NCBI RefSeq assembly: GCF_030817835.1
Contig: NZ_JAUSZR010000001.1
Location: 1,736,001 to 1,800,000, forward strand
Direction: 5' to 3'
DNA length: 64,000 bases
Origin: Pseudarthrobacter sp. W1I19
GTDB taxonomy: Bacteria; Actinomycetota; Actinomycetes; Actinomycetales; Micrococcaceae
The notes beneath the pieces were generated by a model. That model made no database searches and was not told the DNA's origin. It was given only the letters and a program-made list of their open reading frames with translations. The number at the start of each line of letters is the position of its first letter. Position 1 is the stretch's first letter. Positions 1-9,825 of the stretch are shown in pieces. The translations under genes and the position numbers were made by a program.

Positions 1-2130
1 GATGCCGTCCTGGCCCAGTCGGCCGCCTGCCACGAGGGACGTGACCAGCTCCCACCGCAGGTCATGGTCAACAGCAAGTCCGTCGAGGACGAGCGATCCG
101 TCGAGAAGCCCCGCAACCCGGTCCAGCTGGCTTTCACTGCCTGCCAGCAGGGCAAAGGACTTCACGAACTGCAGCTGGGCGTCCGAGCCGCCCGGCACCT
201 CGGACGCCAGCTCCCACAGCTTGTCCGCGGCCGCCACGGCCGTCGCCTGCCGGTGCTCTTCGGCCACATAGAAGTTCAGCGTGGTGGCCAGCTGGCGGAG
301 CTGGACCAGGATCACCGAGGAATCTGTCTCGGCAGCCACGTTGGCCAGGATCAGTTCCACATAGCGCCGCGCCGGGGTCTCACCGTCGCGCGCAGCGTCC
401 CAGGCAGAATTCCACACGAGTGTCCGCGGCAGGCTTTGAGTGAAGTCCTTCAGGTGCGCGGTGGCGGTGGCCAGGGACTTTTCATCCAGCCGCACTTTGG
501 CGTAGGCGAGGTCATCATCATTAACGAGGATGAGGTCAGGCTGGACCAGGCCGGCCAGCGCGGGCACTTCGGTACGTTCGCCGTCGACGTCCAGCTCCTC
601 GCGGTGAACCCGCTCCAGCTTGCCGGCGTCATTGAGGTTGTAGAACCCCACCGCGAGCCGGTGTGGACGGATGGTGGGCCACTCTTCGACGGCCGACTGC
701 ACAATGGCGAACGATGTGAGCTTGCCGTCGCCGTCCACCTCCACCTCGGGCTTGAGGGTGTTGACGCCGGCCGTTTCAAGCCATTGCCGTCCCCACACAT
801 CGAGGTCGCGGCCGCTGGCCTTCTCCAGTTCCACCAGGAGGTCCCGCAGCTCCGTGTTCTGCCAGGAATGCTTGGCAAAGTACTCCCGCACGCCGGCCAT
901 AAACTGCTCCGGTCCCACCCACGCCACCAGCTGGCGGAGGACGGACGCGCCCTTCGCGTAGGTGATGCCGTCGAAGTTCACCTCGACATCCTGGAGGTCG
1001 TTGATCTCGGCGAAGATCGGATGCGTGGTGGGCAGCTGGTCCTGGCGGTAGGCCCAGGACTTCTCCACCGAGGCGAAGGTGGTCCAGGCACTGGTGAACG
1101 AGGTGGCCTCAACAGCTGCAAGGTGGGACATGTACTCGGCGAAGGACTCGTTCAGCCACAGGTCGTTCCACCAGCGCATGGTCACGAGGTCGCCGAACCA
1201 CATGTGGGCGAGCTCGTGGAGCACGGTGATGGCGCGGCGTTCAATCTGGGCGCCGGTGACCTTGCTGCGGAAAACGTAGCCTTCGAGGATGGTCACCGCG
1301 CCGGCGTTCTCCATGGCGCCTGCGTTGAACTCCGGCACGAACAGCTGGTCATACTTCTCGAACGGGTAGGGGCAGCCGAACTGCGCCTCAAAAAAGGCGA
1401 AGCCCTGCCGGGTCAGCTTAAAAATATTCTCTGCATCCAGGTACTGCATCAGCGACTTCCGGGCAAAAACCCCCAGCGGGATCACCCGCCCGTCCGAGCT
1501 GGTGACCTCGCTGCGCACCGACTGGTACGGGCCGGCGATCAGCGCCGTGACATACGAGGACAACCGCGGGGTGGGGGAGAAGGACCAGACGGACCGGGCG
1601 CCGCCGTCCTCGCCGGGCGTGGTCTCCACCGGGGCGGGGGTGGGGGAGTTGGAGATGACGTCCCAGTGCGAGGGGGCAGTGACAGTGAAAGTGAAGGTGG
1701 CCTTCAGGTCCGGCTGCTCGAACACGGCGAACATCCGCCGTGAGTCCGGAACTTCGAACTGCGTGTACAGGTAGACCTCGTTGTCCACCGGGTCCACGAA
1801 ACGGTGCAGGCCTTCGCCGGTGTTCATGTACGGCGCGTCCGCCACAACGGTGAGCTCGTTGTGTTCCGCGAGCTCCGGCAACTGGATGCGCACGCCGTCG
1901 GACACTGTGGCCGGGTCAAGGCTGCGGCCGTTCAGGGTAACGCTGTGCACGGCCGAGGTAACCGCATCAATAAAGCTGGCTGACCCGGACTTGGCGCTGA
2001 ATTTCACCGTGGTGGTGCTGCCGAAAACCTTCCCGCCCCGGGTCAGGTCCAGGCTGACGTCGTAGGACTCGACAGAGATCAGTTCGGCACGCCCGCTGGC
2101 TTCAGCGCGCGTCAGGTTCAAACCAGGCAA
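1..2130 (-). CDS. pepN: Aminopeptidase N (M1 family), 3' end cut by window edge
   Basis: Zinc metallopeptidase that removes N-terminal residues from peptides in the cytoplasm. Reading the minus strand gives 710 codons open to base 1, so the C-terminal helical domain is partly missing. The M1 exopeptidase motif GAMEN is at residues 271-275. The zinc motif HELAH starts at residue 305 and continues as HMWFGDLV, with NESFAEY about 19 residues later giving the third zinc ligand. The start is taken as TTG at 2130 because GAAAGG lies 7 bases upstream and the protein then begins LPGLNLTRAEA, as in actinobacterial PepN; there is no better ATG. It is transcribed divergently from the membrane protein gene at 2287. 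Family assignment is secure; the TTG start is likely rather than certain. Confidence 0.93.
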   Translation of the reverse strand, partial: MPGLNLTRAEASGRAELISVESYDVSLDLTRGGKVFGSTTTVKFSAKSGSASFIDAVTSAVHSVTLNGRSLDPATVSDGVRIQLPELAEHNELTVVADAPYMNTGEGLHRFVDPVDNEVYLYTQFEVPDSRRMFAVFEQPDLKATFTFTVTAPSHWDVISNSPTPAPVETTPGEDGGARSVWSFSPTPRLSSYVTALIAGPYQSVRSEVTSSDGRVIPLGVFARKSLMQYLDAENIFKLTRQGFAFFEAQFGCPYPFEKYDQLFVPEFNAGAMENAGAVTILEGYVFRSKVTGAQIERRAITVLHELAHMWFGDLVTMRWWNDLWLNESFAEYMSHLAAVEATSFTSAWTTFASVEKSWAYRQDQLPTTHPIFAEINDLQDVEVNFDGITYAKGASVLRQLVAWVGPEQFMAGVREYFAKHSWQNTELRDLLVELEKASGRDLDVWGRQWLETAGVNTLKPEVEVDGDGKLTSFAIVQSAVEEWPTIRPHRLAVGFYNLNDAGKLERVHREELDVDGERTEVPALAGLVQPDLILVNDDDLAYAKVRLDEKSLATATAHLKDFTQSLPRTLVWNSAWDAARDGETPARRYVELILANVAAETDSSVILVQLRQLATTLNFYVAEEHRQATAVAAADKLWELASEVPGGSDAQLQFVKSFALLAGSESQLDRVAGLLDGSLVLDGLAVDHDLRWELVTSLVAGGRLGQDGI

Positions 2131-2286
2131 AGTGGGGCCTTTCGAAGGGTGGCGACTGCCCGCTGGCGGTGCCCAGCGGGGCGTTCGTTCATTCTTGCAT
2201 TCCTTTGCGACGACAAGTAGCACGGCTCACAGTGGGTAGGAGTCAGGTGGGAGGCCAGTTGCCGGCGGCGGGAGTAGCGTTAAATC

Positions 2287-3300
2287 ATGGGCAAGTTCAT
2301 GGAGTCGGTGGACACCAGAGCCTTGCGATTCGTCGCAGGGTTCCCGGTGATGGTTGCGGCCGCCTTCGTGGTGACCGCCTTCCTGATTCGGGCGGACCTT
2401 CCGGAGCCGCTCGCCGTCCGGTGGACGGCCGACGGCGGTGCCTCCTTCGCGCCCTTCGCCGCCTATGTGACGGCTGGCGCCCTGATGATCGTGGCTGCGG
2501 GCTGGCTGGTCCTGTCCCAGGCGCTGCCGGTCCGCAGGCCCGTGCTGATGCGGCGGATCATGATGGGAGCAGGACTGTTCCTGACGCTTTTCGTCACCAG
2601 CGCCCTTGCGGCGGGGCTGATTGGCCAGGCCGGACTGGCGGATGCCCGGGAATCCCGGGTGGACATGACCGTGCTCGCGCTGGGAAGCGGGGCGGCCGTG
2701 TCTTTGGGCGTGACGATCGCCATGGTCTACAAGGCGGACCAGCAATGGTCGCCCGATGACGACCGGGCCCTGCAGTTGGCCATTGCCAGGGAACTGGATC
2801 CGGACCTGTCACGGGACAGCATCAGGCTCTGGGTCCATGCCCGCAGCTCGGTCTTTGTGATGATCGGCATTGCCTCGGTGTTTCCTGCCATGCTGATTGC
2901 CATCGCCTTGCCCTGGCTCGGGGCTCTGCTCGTGATCCTGGCAGTTATTGGCGCGGCGTTCCTGTGTGCGCGCGTCAAAGCGGACCGGCGCGGCCTCAAA
3001 GTGCTGCTGGCCGGAGTTGTGCCGGTCATGGATGTGCCGGCAGGGGCCATTTCGGCGGCCAGTGCGGCAGAGGTCCGCGCCGCCGACTTTGGCGGGTGGG
3101 GCTACCGGCACCACAGCGGAACCGCCGCGATGCTCGTCAGCAGCGGACCCGCCGTCGTGGTTAATAAGACCGACGGGCAGCGGCTTGCGGTCAGCGGCGG
3201 GAGCCAGGACTCGGCCGCACGGCTGGCCGAGGTCCTGACGAGGGTCGCGGCCAGGGCGCGGGGCGGCGGGGATGCCGCGGCAGGCCAGGCTGACTCCTAG
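2287..3300 (+). CDS. DUF1648-like multi-pass membrane protein
   Basis: A 337-residue integral membrane protein of unknown function. About six hydrophobic segments are visible, near residues 14-35, 55-76, 92-114, 127-148 and a long stretch 190-231 that can hold two. The segment after the first helix (LPEPLAVRWTADGGA) resembles the signature of DUF1648, a domain also found beside SdpI-type immunity proteins. The C-terminal third, from about residue 240, is soluble and ends in an Ala/Arg/Gly-rich tail. The gene stands alone between divergent pepN and rpiB, with 78 bases to rpiB. No catalytic motif is visible. Membrane location is well supported; an SdpI-like role is only a family-level suggestion. 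Confidence 0.75.
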   Translation: MGKFMESVDTRALRFVAGFPVMVAAAFVVTAFLIRADLPEPLAVRWTADGGASFAPFAAYVTAGALMIVAAGWLVLSQALPVRRPVLMRRIMMGAGLFLTLFVTSALAAGLIGQAGLADARESRVDMTVLALGSGAAVSLGVTIAMVYKADQQWSPDDDRALQLAIARELDPDLSRDSIRLWVHARSSVFVMIGIASVFPAMLIAIALPWLGALLVILAVIGAAFLCARVKADRRGLKVLLAGVVPVMDVPAGAISAASAAEVRAADFGGWGYRHHSGTAAMLVSSGPAVVVNKTDGQRLAVSGGSQDSAARLAEVLTRVAARARGGGDAAAGQADS

Positions 3301-3378
3301 TATCCTTGTCCGTGTTGTCCTGACCCCGGCCTGCACCGTCCGTGCCGGCCGCCAGCGCCCACCGAACGGATTCTGCTC

Positions 3379-3873
3379 GTGACTTCTTCCCCTGCCTTCC
3401 CGCGGGTCCACATCGCCACCGACCATGCAGGCATGGAACTCAGCGCCCACCTCGTCACCCACCTGACGGCCAAGGGGTACGACGTGGTGGACCACGGCCC
3501 CAAGGTCTACGACGCCCAGGATGACTACCCGTCGTTTTGCATCAACGCGGCCCTCGCCGTGGTCGCGGACCAGCAGGCCGGCATCCACGCCCTGGGCATC
3601 GTGCTGGGCGGGTCCGGCAACGGTGAACAGATTGCCGCCAACAAAGTGAAGGGTGTGCGCGCGGCCCTGGCCTGGAACCACTCCACCGCCACCCTGGCCC
3701 GTGAGCACAATGACGCCAACGTTGTGGCCGTGGGCGGCCGCCAGCACACCGTGGAGGAAGCGACGGAGCTGATCGAGGCATTCCTGACTGAACCGTTCAG
3801 CAACGATGAGCGGCACGTGCGCCGCATCGGCAAGATCGCCGCCTATGAAACAACCGGCGAGGTCATCGAGTAG
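3379..3873 (+). CDS. rpiB: Ribose-5-phosphate isomerase B
   Basis: Interconverts ribose 5-phosphate and ribulose 5-phosphate in the pentose phosphate pathway. The protein is 164 residues, a normal RpiB length, and begins HIATDHAGMELSAHL near the N-terminus, which carries the DHAG phosphate-binding signature of the LacA/RpiB fold. GIVLGGSGNGEQIAANK supplies the loop typical of the family, and LAREHNDANVVAVGGR follows near residue 110. The start is GTG at 3379. The TAG stop overlaps by one base the GTG start of the downstream nei-type gene, so the two are probably co-transcribed and translationally coupled. Confidence 0.93.
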   Translation: MTSSPAFPRVHIATDHAGMELSAHLVTHLTAKGYDVVDHGPKVYDAQDDYPSFCINAALAVVADQQAGIHALGIVLGGSGNGEQIAANKVKGVRAALAWNHSTATLAREHNDANVVAVGGRQHTVEEATELIEAFLTEPFSNDERHVRRIGKIAAYETTGEVIE

Positions 3874-4849
3874 TGCCGGAAGGGCATACACTCCGGCGCC
3901 TGGCGCGGCAGTTCTCGGACGTTTTCGGCGGCCAGCGGCTGGCAGTCTCCAGCCCGCAGGGCCGGTTTACCGGGGGAGCGGCCCTGCTGGACGGGCATGT
4001 CCTGGTTGCGGCGGATGCCCACGGGAAGCACCTGTTCCTGCACTTTGACCACGCTTTGGTGCTGCACGTCCACCTGGGCCTCTACGGAGCATGGAGCTTC
4101 GGCGGGGACAGCACCTTCGCGGGGTCCTCCAGCATTGGCGCGCCGCGCCGGGTGGGGGAGCAGGAGAGCTTCGACGACGGCGACGGCGGGCGCCCCTACG
4201 CAGGCCCCCCGGAGCCCGTGGGAGCAGTGCGCGTCCGGCTGGTGGGCCCCAACGGGTGGGCGGACCTGCGCGGGGCAACCACCTGCGAAACCATTAGCGC
4301 CTCCGAGGCAGAAGCCGTGCTGGACCGGCTCGGCCCTGACCCGCTGCGGAACCGGCGGGGAGACGCCGGCCGGTTTACCACCAACCTGCAAAGCCGCACG
4401 GCGCCGCTGGCCGCATTGCTGATGGACCAGAAAATCATCGCCGGCGGGGAAATGTGTACCGCGCCGAAGTCTTGTTCCGGCGGCGGCTGGACCCCTGGCT
4501 GCCTGGCACAGACGTTCCGGATACCGAGGCACGCAAGCTGTGGCGCGACGTCGTCTCCGTAATGAACGACGGCGTGGCGGACGGTCGAATCATCACCACC
4601 ACGCCGCGGTACTGGACTGGCAACGGAAAAGGCGGGAACGGGAAAGCCGCCGCGAGTACCCCGGTGGTCAGCCCGGCTTCGGTGAGTGCCGCCGTTGTCA
4701 GGACCGAAACGTACCCGGCCCGCGAGGACGCCCATTTCGTCTACAAACGTCACGGGCTGCCCTGCCGTGTCTGCCGGACCACCGTACTGATGGCAGAACT
4801 GGTGGGTCGGAAGCTCTACTGGTGCCCGAACTGCCAGCAGTCAGCCTGA
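3873..4849 (+). pseudogene. nei: Fpg/Nei-family DNA glycosylase with a one-base frameshift
   Basis: Base-excision repair glycosylase/AP lyase of the Nei type. The N-terminus MPEGHTLRRLA has the catalytic Pro2 and Glu3, and GKHLFLHF carries the family lysine. The reading frame runs normally to LLMDQKIIAG, then shifts near base 4446; the next frame resumes at once with VYRAEVLFRRRLDPWLPG, the expected helix-two-turn-helix, and ends with a C4 zinc finger (CRVC...CPNC). The family motif there is GVGNVYRAE: one missing T (GCGTGGG became GCGGGG) explains the break exactly. Frame 1 alone would end at 4562 with an unrelated tail and no zinc finger. It is either a real inactivating mutation or a base-calling error. 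The GTG start overlaps the rpiB stop. Confidence 0.88.
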
Positions 4850-4884
4850 GCCAAACGCCGCCGGCTCCTGTCGCTTAACGCAGG

Positions 4885-4908
4885 AAGGCCCCTCCGGAGA
4901 GGGGCCTT
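4885..4908 (+). terminator. Intrinsic terminator after nei
   Basis: A perfect 10-bp stem, AAGGCCCCTC with GAGGGGCCTT, closes a CGGA loop and is followed by CTGTTG. It ends the rpiB-nei transcript and, being symmetrical, may also stop transcripts leaving the tRNA-Gly gene on the other strand. Confidence 0.8.
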
Positions 4909-4914
4909 CTGTTG

Positions 4915-4988
4915 TGGAGGGGACGACGGGAATCGAACCCGCGTAATCAGTTTGGAAGACTGAGGCTTTACCATTAAGCTACGTCCCC
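4915..4988 (-). tRNA. tRNA-Gly (anticodon TCC)
   Basis: On the minus strand the acceptor GGGGACG pairs with CGTCCCC, followed by discriminator T and an encoded CCA. The D-arm GCTTAATGGTAAAGC, the anticodon loop CTTCCAA with anticodon TCC, and the T-arm GGGTTCGATTCCC are all intact. It reads GGA glycine codons. The gene is 74 nt with CCA. Confidence 0.96.
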
Positions 4989-5143
4989 GAAGGAAGATCC
5001 ATCTGTAAGCCTAGTACTGCAGGCCTTCCTGATGGGAACTTCGGGCTGGCTGTTCAAGCCGGATATAACTAAACCTAATCCATGGGCTACGTGTCAAATG
5101 TGCAAAGACGGCGCGTATCACCGTAGACTTGCCTGTGCACTTA

Positions 5144-5218
5144 CGGGGTGTAGCTCAGCTTGGCTAGAGCGCCTGCTTTGGGAGCAGGAAGTCGCAGGTT
5201 CAAATCCTGTCACCCCGA
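5144..5218 (+). tRNA. tRNA-Pro (anticodon TGG)
   Basis: Acceptor CGGGGTG pairs with CACCCCG plus discriminator A; CCA is not encoded. The anticodon stem CCTGC/GCAGG holds the loop TTTGGGA, giving anticodon TGG for CCA proline codons. The T-arm contains GGTTCAAATCC. It lies 81 bases before tig and may share its promoter region. Confidence 0.96.
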
Positions 5219-5299
5219 CTCTGCGGCCCGGACCTCTCGGCCTGGACAAAACATTGCGTTTGCAGAAACCCATCCCACAATCCCAGGAGTACTTAGACC

Positions 5300-6703
5300 G
5301 TGAAGAGCGCTGTCGAGAACCTCACCCCCACGCGGGTCAAGCTCAATGTTGAGGTCCCCTTTGAGGAATTGAAGCCCAGCATCGACTCGGCCTACAAGAC
5401 CGTTGCTTCGCAGATCCAGGTCCCTGGCTTCCGTAAGGGCAAGGTCCCCGCAAAGCTCATCGACCAGCGCGTCGGCCGCGGCTACGTCCTGGAGACGGCC
5501 ATCAACGAGGGCCTCAACGGCTGGTACCAGGCTGCTGTCCAGGAATCCGGCATCCGCCCGCTGAGCCGTCCCGAGGTTGAGATCACCGAGGTTCCGGACC
5601 CCTCCGCCACCGACGGCGGGCTGAAGTTCGCTGCCGAGGTTGACGTCCGCCCCGAGATCGAGCTCCCGGACTACGCCGGCATCCAGGTTGAGGTTGCCGC
5701 AGCCCAGTCCTCCGACGAAGACGTGGACAAGGCCCTGGACGAACTGCGCGGCCGCTTCGGCACGCTGAAGCCCGTTGACCGTCCCGCTGCCGATGGTGAC
5801 TTCCTCACCATCGACATCACGGCCAGCATCGACGGCGAAGAGGTTGACTCCGCTGCCGGCCTGTCCTACCAGGTTGGCGCCGGCACCATGCTCGAAGGCC
5901 TCGACGAGGCCGTCACCGGCCTGAGCGCCGACGAAGACGCCATCTTCAACACCACCCTGGTGGGTGGCGACCACGCCGGTGAAGCAGCCCAGGTCAAGGT
6001 GGTTGTGAAGGCCGTCAAGGAGCGCGAACTCCCCGAGGCCGACGACGACTTCGCCCAGCTCGCTTCCGAATTCGACACCCTTGCCGAGCTCCGTGAGGAC
6101 CTCGCCAAGCAGGCCGCCGATTCCAAGGTTGTTGAGCAGGGCGTCGAAGCCCGCGATAAGGTCCTGGACAAGCTCGTTGAACTCGTTGAGGTTCCGGTTC
6201 CGGACTCCGTCGTCGAAGAGCAGCTCGAAGCCCACTTCAAGGAGGGCAACGGCCACGGCGAAGGCGAGCACGACACCGAGGAGCACCGCGAAGAGGTGCG
6301 CGCCAACACCGCCCGCGCGTTCCAGAACGAAATCATCCTTGACGCCATCGCGGAAAAGGAAGAAGTCAACGTCAGCCAGAACGAGCTGATCGACTACATC
6401 GTCAGCACGGCCAGCCAGTACGGCATGGACCCCAACCAGTTCGCCCAGATCATCGATCAGAGCGGACAGGTCCCCATGATGGTGTCCGAGGTACGCCGCC
6501 GCAAGGCCCTGGCTGTTGTCCTGGGACAGGCCACGGTGACCGACAGCGAGGGCAACACCGTTGACCTCAGCGACTTCGTCCGCCCCGGCGGCGAAGAGGA
6601 AGCTCCCGCCGCAGAGGAAGCTCCCGCCGTGGAGGCCGAAGAAGCAGCAGCTGAAGCACCCGAGGCTGCGGGCGAGGAAGACAAGGCAGAGGCCAAGGCC
6701 TAG
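5300..6703 (+). CDS. tig: Trigger factor, ribosome-associated chaperone and prolyl isomerase
   Basis: Binds nascent chains at the ribosome exit tunnel. The 467-residue protein has the three expected parts: an N-terminal ribosome-binding domain with the signature [14 protein letters not shown] near residue 43, a FKBP-type PPIase domain (about residues 150-235, with [16 protein letters not shown] and the Gly-rich turn), and a long helical C-terminal chaperone domain. The tail from about residue 430 is an acidic Ala/Glu repeat, which is common in actinobacterial Tig. The start is GTG at 5300. The gene precedes clpP1, clpP2 and clpX, the usual chaperone-protease order, but a strong terminator separates it from clpP1. 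Confidence 0.96.
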   Translation: MKSAVENLTPTRVKLNVEVPFEELKPSIDSAYKTVASQIQVPGFRKGKVPAKLIDQRVGRGYVLETAINEGLNGWYQAAVQESGIRPLSRPEVEITEVPDPSATDGGLKFAAEVDVRPEIELPDYAGIQVEVAAAQSSDEDVDKALDELRGRFGTLKPVDRPAADGDFLTIDITASIDGEEVDSAAGLSYQVGAGTMLEGLDEAVTGLSADEDAIFNTTLVGGDHAGEAAQVKVVVKAVKERELPEADDDFAQLASEFDTLAELREDLAKQAADSKVVEQGVEARDKVLDKLVELVEVPVPDSVVEEQLEAHFKEGNGHGEGEHDTEEHREEVRANTARAFQNEIILDAIAEKEEVNVSQNELIDYIVSTASQYGMDPNQFAQIIDQSGQVPMMVSEVRRRKALAVVLGQATVTDSEGNTVDLSDFVRPGGEEEAPAAEEAPAVEAEEAAAEAPEAAGEEDKAEAKA

Positions 6704-6725
6704 CCCACGCTGTAAGGCAGGATTG

Positions 6726-6763
6726 AACGGCCCCCGGATCCCAGGATCCGGGGGCCGTTTGCT
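6726..6763 (+). terminator. Strong intrinsic terminator after tig
   Basis: A perfect 15-bp stem (6726-6740 with 6745-6759) with loop CCAG is followed by TTGCTTT. It insulates clpP1 from tig, so clpP1 must have its own promoter in the next 180 bases. Confidence 0.9.
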
Positions 6764-6836
6764 TTGCACCGGCAGGCCCAACCGCATGTCCGGACGCAGG
6801 CCCAACTGCATCTCCCTGCGGGGCCGGGCGATCGTG

Positions 6837-6850
6837 CGCCGTCAGCGAAC
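6837..6850 (-). promoter_or_regulatory. ClgR-type operator before clpP1
   Basis: The minus strand reads GTTCGC, five bases (TGACG), then GCG, which matches the ClgR operator pattern reported in Streptomyces (GTTCGC-N5-GCG) without mismatch. It lies about 100 bases before the clpP1 start, downstream of the tig terminator. ClgR is the actinobacterial activator of clpP genes and related proteolysis genes. The match is seen directly; function is inferred. clgR itself is not in the window. Confidence 0.6.
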
Positions 6851-6946
6851 AGCCCACGGCGCGCGAACAAAACGTCAGTGAAACCGGTTAGTGTCCAAGT
6901 AGAGATTTTCAGTGATGTCACCGTCACCAGTGAGAGGTAAGTACAC

Positions 6947-7603
6947 ATGTCACAGCACGCAGAGGCCCCCCGGATGGCGACTGTCGATCCTGCAGCCCAG
7001 GACAACTACATCTACAACCGCCTCCTCAAGGAGCGGATCATCTGGCTGGGCTCAGAGGTGCGTGACGAGAACGCCAACGCCATCTGCTCGCAGCTGCTGC
7101 TCCTGTCCGCCGAGAACCCGGAAAAGGACATCTACCTTTACATCAACTCCCCGGGCGGCTCGGTCACCGCAGGCATGGCCATCTATGACACCATGCAGTT
7201 CATCCCGAACGATGTGGTCACCGTCGCCACCGGCCTCGCCGCCTCGATGGGGCAGTTCCTGCTCTCCTCCGGCACCAAGGGCAAGCGCTATGCCACCCCC
7301 AACGCACGCGTCCTGATGCACCAGCCCTCCGGCGGCATCGGCGGCACAGCCTCGGACATCAAGATCCAGGCCGAGCTCATCCTGCACATGAAGAAGGTTA
7401 TGGCGGAGCTGACGGCCGAGCAGACCGGCCAGACCGTGGACACCATCCTCAAGGACAACGATCGCGACAAGTGGTTCACGGCCACCGAAGCCCTTGACTA
7501 CGGGTTCTTCGACAAGATCGCCGCCCACGCCGGCTCGGTTGCCGGCGGCGGCGGAACCTCGAACAGCAACGGCGCCACGGGCGAGACCCCCTCCGCGAAC
7601 TAA
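6947..7603 (+). CDS. clpP1: ATP-dependent Clp protease proteolytic subunit ClpP1
   Basis: Serine peptidase subunit that forms the degradation chamber with ClpP2 and is fed by ClpX or ClpC. The catalytic triad is visible: Ser100 in GLAASMGQF, His125 in [10 protein letters not shown], and Asp about residue 174 in DRDKWFTA. The oxyanion strand [19 protein letters not shown] is intact. Length is 218 residues, with a short Gly/Ser/Asn-rich C-terminal tail. The ATG has AGAGGTAAG upstream. clpP2 starts 35 bases after the stop, so both subunits are made from one message, as expected for the hetero-tetradecamer of actinobacteria. Confidence 0.96.
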   Translation: MSQHAEAPRMATVDPAAQDNYIYNRLLKERIIWLGSEVRDENANAICSQLLLLSAENPEKDIYLYINSPGGSVTAGMAIYDTMQFIPNDVVTVATGLAASMGQFLLSSGTKGKRYATPNARVLMHQPSGGIGGTASDIKIQAELILHMKKVMAELTAEQTGQTVDTILKDNDRDKWFTATEALDYGFFDKIAAHAGSVAGGGGTSNSNGATGETPSAN

Positions 7604-7638
7604 CCGGCACAAGAACACTCAGATCAGGAGCAATAAAA

Positions 7639-8298
7639 ATGAACTACAACTTCGGGTGGTCCGCCGGTAATCTTCCGTCCAGCCGCTACGTCCTGCCCCA
7701 GTTCGAGGAGCGCACGCCCTACGGCTTCAAGCGCCAGGACCCGTACACCAAGCTCTTCGAGGACCGCATCATCTTCCTCGGCGTCCAGGTGGACGACGCT
7801 TCCGCGGACGACATCATGGCGCAGCTGCTGGTGCTGGAATCCACTGACCCGGACCGCGACATCACCCTGTACATCAACTCGCCGGGTGGTTCGTTCACGG
7901 CCATGACGGCGATCTACGACACGATGCAGTACATCCGCCCTGAGATCCAGACCGTCTGCCTCGGGCAGGCAGCCAGCGCCGCCGCCGTCCTTTTGGCGGC
8001 CGGAACGCCCGGCAAGCGTCTGGCACTGCCGAACGCACGTGTCCTGATCCACCAGCCCGCGCTCTCCGGCGGGCAGGGCGGACAGGCCTCCGACCTGGAG
8101 ATCCAGGCCGCCGAGGTCATGCGCATGCGGTCCTGGCTCGAGGACACCCTGGCACACCACTCAGGACGGACGTCCGAGCAGGTCAACAACGATATCGAGC
8201 GCGACAAGATCCTGACCGCGGAAGAAGCCCAGGTGTACGGCCTGATCGACCAGGTCCTGGATTCGCGCAAGATCAAACCGCAGGCAATTACCAGGTAA
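7639..8298 (+). CDS. clpP2: ATP-dependent Clp protease proteolytic subunit ClpP2
   Basis: Second Clp peptidase subunit. It is 219 residues with Ser113 in GQAASAAAV, His138 in RVLIHQPAL and the conserved [19 protein letters not shown] segment. The extended N-terminus (about 35 residues before the first conserved block) is typical of ClpP2 paralogues, which provide the docking face for ClpX/ClpC in mycobacteria. The gene has AGGAGC ten bases before its ATG. A terminator hairpin follows before clpX. Confidence 0.95.
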   Translation: MNYNFGWSAGNLPSSRYVLPQFEERTPYGFKRQDPYTKLFEDRIIFLGVQVDDASADDIMAQLLVLESTDPDRDITLYINSPGGSFTAMTAIYDTMQYIRPEIQTVCLGQAASAAAVLLAAGTPGKRLALPNARVLIHQPALSGGQGGQASDLEIQAAEVMRMRSWLEDTLAHHSGRTSEQVNNDIERDKILTAEEAQVYGLIDQVLDSRKIKPQAITR

Positions 8299-8312
8299 CG
8301 GTAAAGTAAAGC

Positions 8313-8349
8313 GCCGGTGGCGCCAATCATTTGGCTCCACCGGCCTTTT
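8313..8349 (+). terminator. Terminator or attenuator between clpP2 and clpX
   Basis: GCCGGTGG (8313-8320) pairs with CCACCGGC (8337-8344); an inner GCCAA/TTGGC extension encloses TCAT. CTTTTCCTT follows. It should reduce read-through from clpP1P2 into clpX, so clpX probably also has its own promoter in the remaining 125 bases. Confidence 0.75.
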
Positions 8350-8473
8350 CCTTCCACCCTGGGAAGCGAATGTGACCTAGAGTGGATGTTGTCACAACCG
8401 GCCCACGCAGGCTGGTGGAGATTCCAGCAACGGTGCAAGGCTGCCTGGCAGCAGGATACTAAGGGGTTCACAT

Positions 8474-9754
8474 ATGGCTCGGATTGGCGAGAGCACGGAT
8501 CTGCTGAAGTGCTCTTTCTGCGGAAAGAGCCAGAAGCAGGTGCGCAAGCTCATTGCCGGGCCCGGTGTCTACATCTGTGATGAGTGCATTGAGCTTTGCA
8601 ACGAAATCATCGAAGAGGAACTCGCCGAAGTTGCCGATCTTGGCAGCTTCGAACTGCCCAAGCCTCGGGAGATCTTCGACTTCCTGCAGGAATACGTCAT
8701 TGGCCAGGAGCCGGCCAAGCGCTCCCTCGCCGTCGCCGTCTACAACCATTACAAACGGATCCAGGCAGGCCACGCGCCCAAGTCGGGAAGCCTGGCCGAG
8801 GGCGGCCACCACGACGACGTCGAAATCGCCAAGTCCAATATCCTCCTGATCGGTCCCACCGGCTGCGGAAAGACCTACCTGGCCCAGACGCTCGCGCGCC
8901 GCCTGAATGTTCCGTTCGCGGTGGCCGACGCAACCGCACTGACCGAGGCCGGCTACGTGGGTGAGGATGTGGAGAACATCCTCCTCAAGCTCATCCAGGC
9001 CGCGGACTACGACGTCAAAAAAGCCGAGCAGGGCATCATCTACATCGATGAGATCGACAAGATTTCCCGCAAGAGCGAAAACCCCTCCATCACCCGGGAC
9101 GTCTCAGGCGAAGGCGTCCAGCAGGCGCTCCTGAAAATCCTCGAAGGCACTGTTGCTTCCGTTCCTCCCCAGGGCGGCCGGAAGCACCCGCACCAGGAAT
9201 TCATCCAGATCGACACCACCAACGTCCTGTTCATCGTGGCCGGTGCGTTCGCCGGACTCGAGGAGATCATCGGTTCCAGGTCCGGCCGGAAGGGGATTGG
9301 CTTCGGCGCACCCCTCAACGAGGCCAGCAAAAAGATCGATTCCTATGGCGAAGTAATGCCGGAGGACCTCCTGAAATTCGGTCTGATTCCGGAATTCATT
9401 GGCCGGCTCCCCGTGATCACTACGGTGTCCAACCTGGACCGGGACGCCCTGATCCAGATCCTCTCAACACCCAAGAACGCCCTGGTGAAGCAGTACCAGA
9501 AGATGTTCCAGATTGACGGCGTAGAGCTCGTGTTTGACGACACCGCCCTGGACGCCATCGCTGAGCAGGCGCTGGAGCGCGGCACGGGTGCCCGCGGCCT
9601 GCGGGCCATCATGGAGGAAGTGCTCCTCCCGGTGATGTTCGATCTCCCCAGCCGTGAGGATGTGGCCAGTGTGGTAATCACCGAGGACGTGGTCCTCCGG
9701 GGCGCGGAACCCACCATGATCCCGCACGTCACCAAGCGGCGTAAGACTGCCTGA
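8474..9754 (+). CDS. clpX: ATP-dependent Clp protease ATP-binding subunit ClpX
   Basis: AAA+ unfoldase that selects substrates and threads them into ClpP. It has the N-terminal C4 zinc-binding domain (Cys13, Cys16, Cys35, Cys38), Walker A GPTGCGKT at about 127-134, the pore loop GYVGEDVEN, Walker [11 protein letters not shown], and the sensor 2 segment [13 protein letters not shown]. Length 426 residues is standard. The ATG at 8474 has AAGGGG seven bases upstream. The order clpP1-clpP2-clpX is the conserved actinobacterial arrangement, here split by a hairpin. Confidence 0.97.
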   Translation: MARIGESTDLLKCSFCGKSQKQVRKLIAGPGVYICDECIELCNEIIEEELAEVADLGSFELPKPREIFDFLQEYVIGQEPAKRSLAVAVYNHYKRIQAGHAPKSGSLAEGGHHDDVEIAKSNILLIGPTGCGKTYLAQTLARRLNVPFAVADATALTEAGYVGEDVENILLKLIQAADYDVKKAEQGIIYIDEIDKISRKSENPSITRDVSGEGVQQALLKILEGTVASVPPQGGRKHPHQEFIQIDTTNVLFIVAGAFAGLEEIIGSRSGRKGIGFGAPLNEASKKIDSYGEVMPEDLLKFGLIPEFIGRLPVITTVSNLDRDALIQILSTPKNALVKQYQKMFQIDGVELVFDDTALDAIAEQALERGTGARGLRAIMEEVLLPVMFDLPSREDVASVVITEDVVLRGAEPTMIPHVTKRRKTA

Positions 9755-9825
9755 AAACCTTCCGCTAGACACCGTCAGATGCGGCTGCCCCTTGCGCAGC
9801 CGCCTGCACCTGAAGGAGTACACCC

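Noticed and set aside
64..1743. Long plus-strand ORF of 559 residues opposite pepN
   Set aside because: It is the antisense of the pepN frame, rich in His, Gly and Val without any motif, while the minus strand has GAMEN and HELAH.
4850..5143. Possible small gene between nei and tRNA-Pro (frame from 5032)
   Set aside because: The frame runs through the tRNA-Pro gene, so it cannot be coding.
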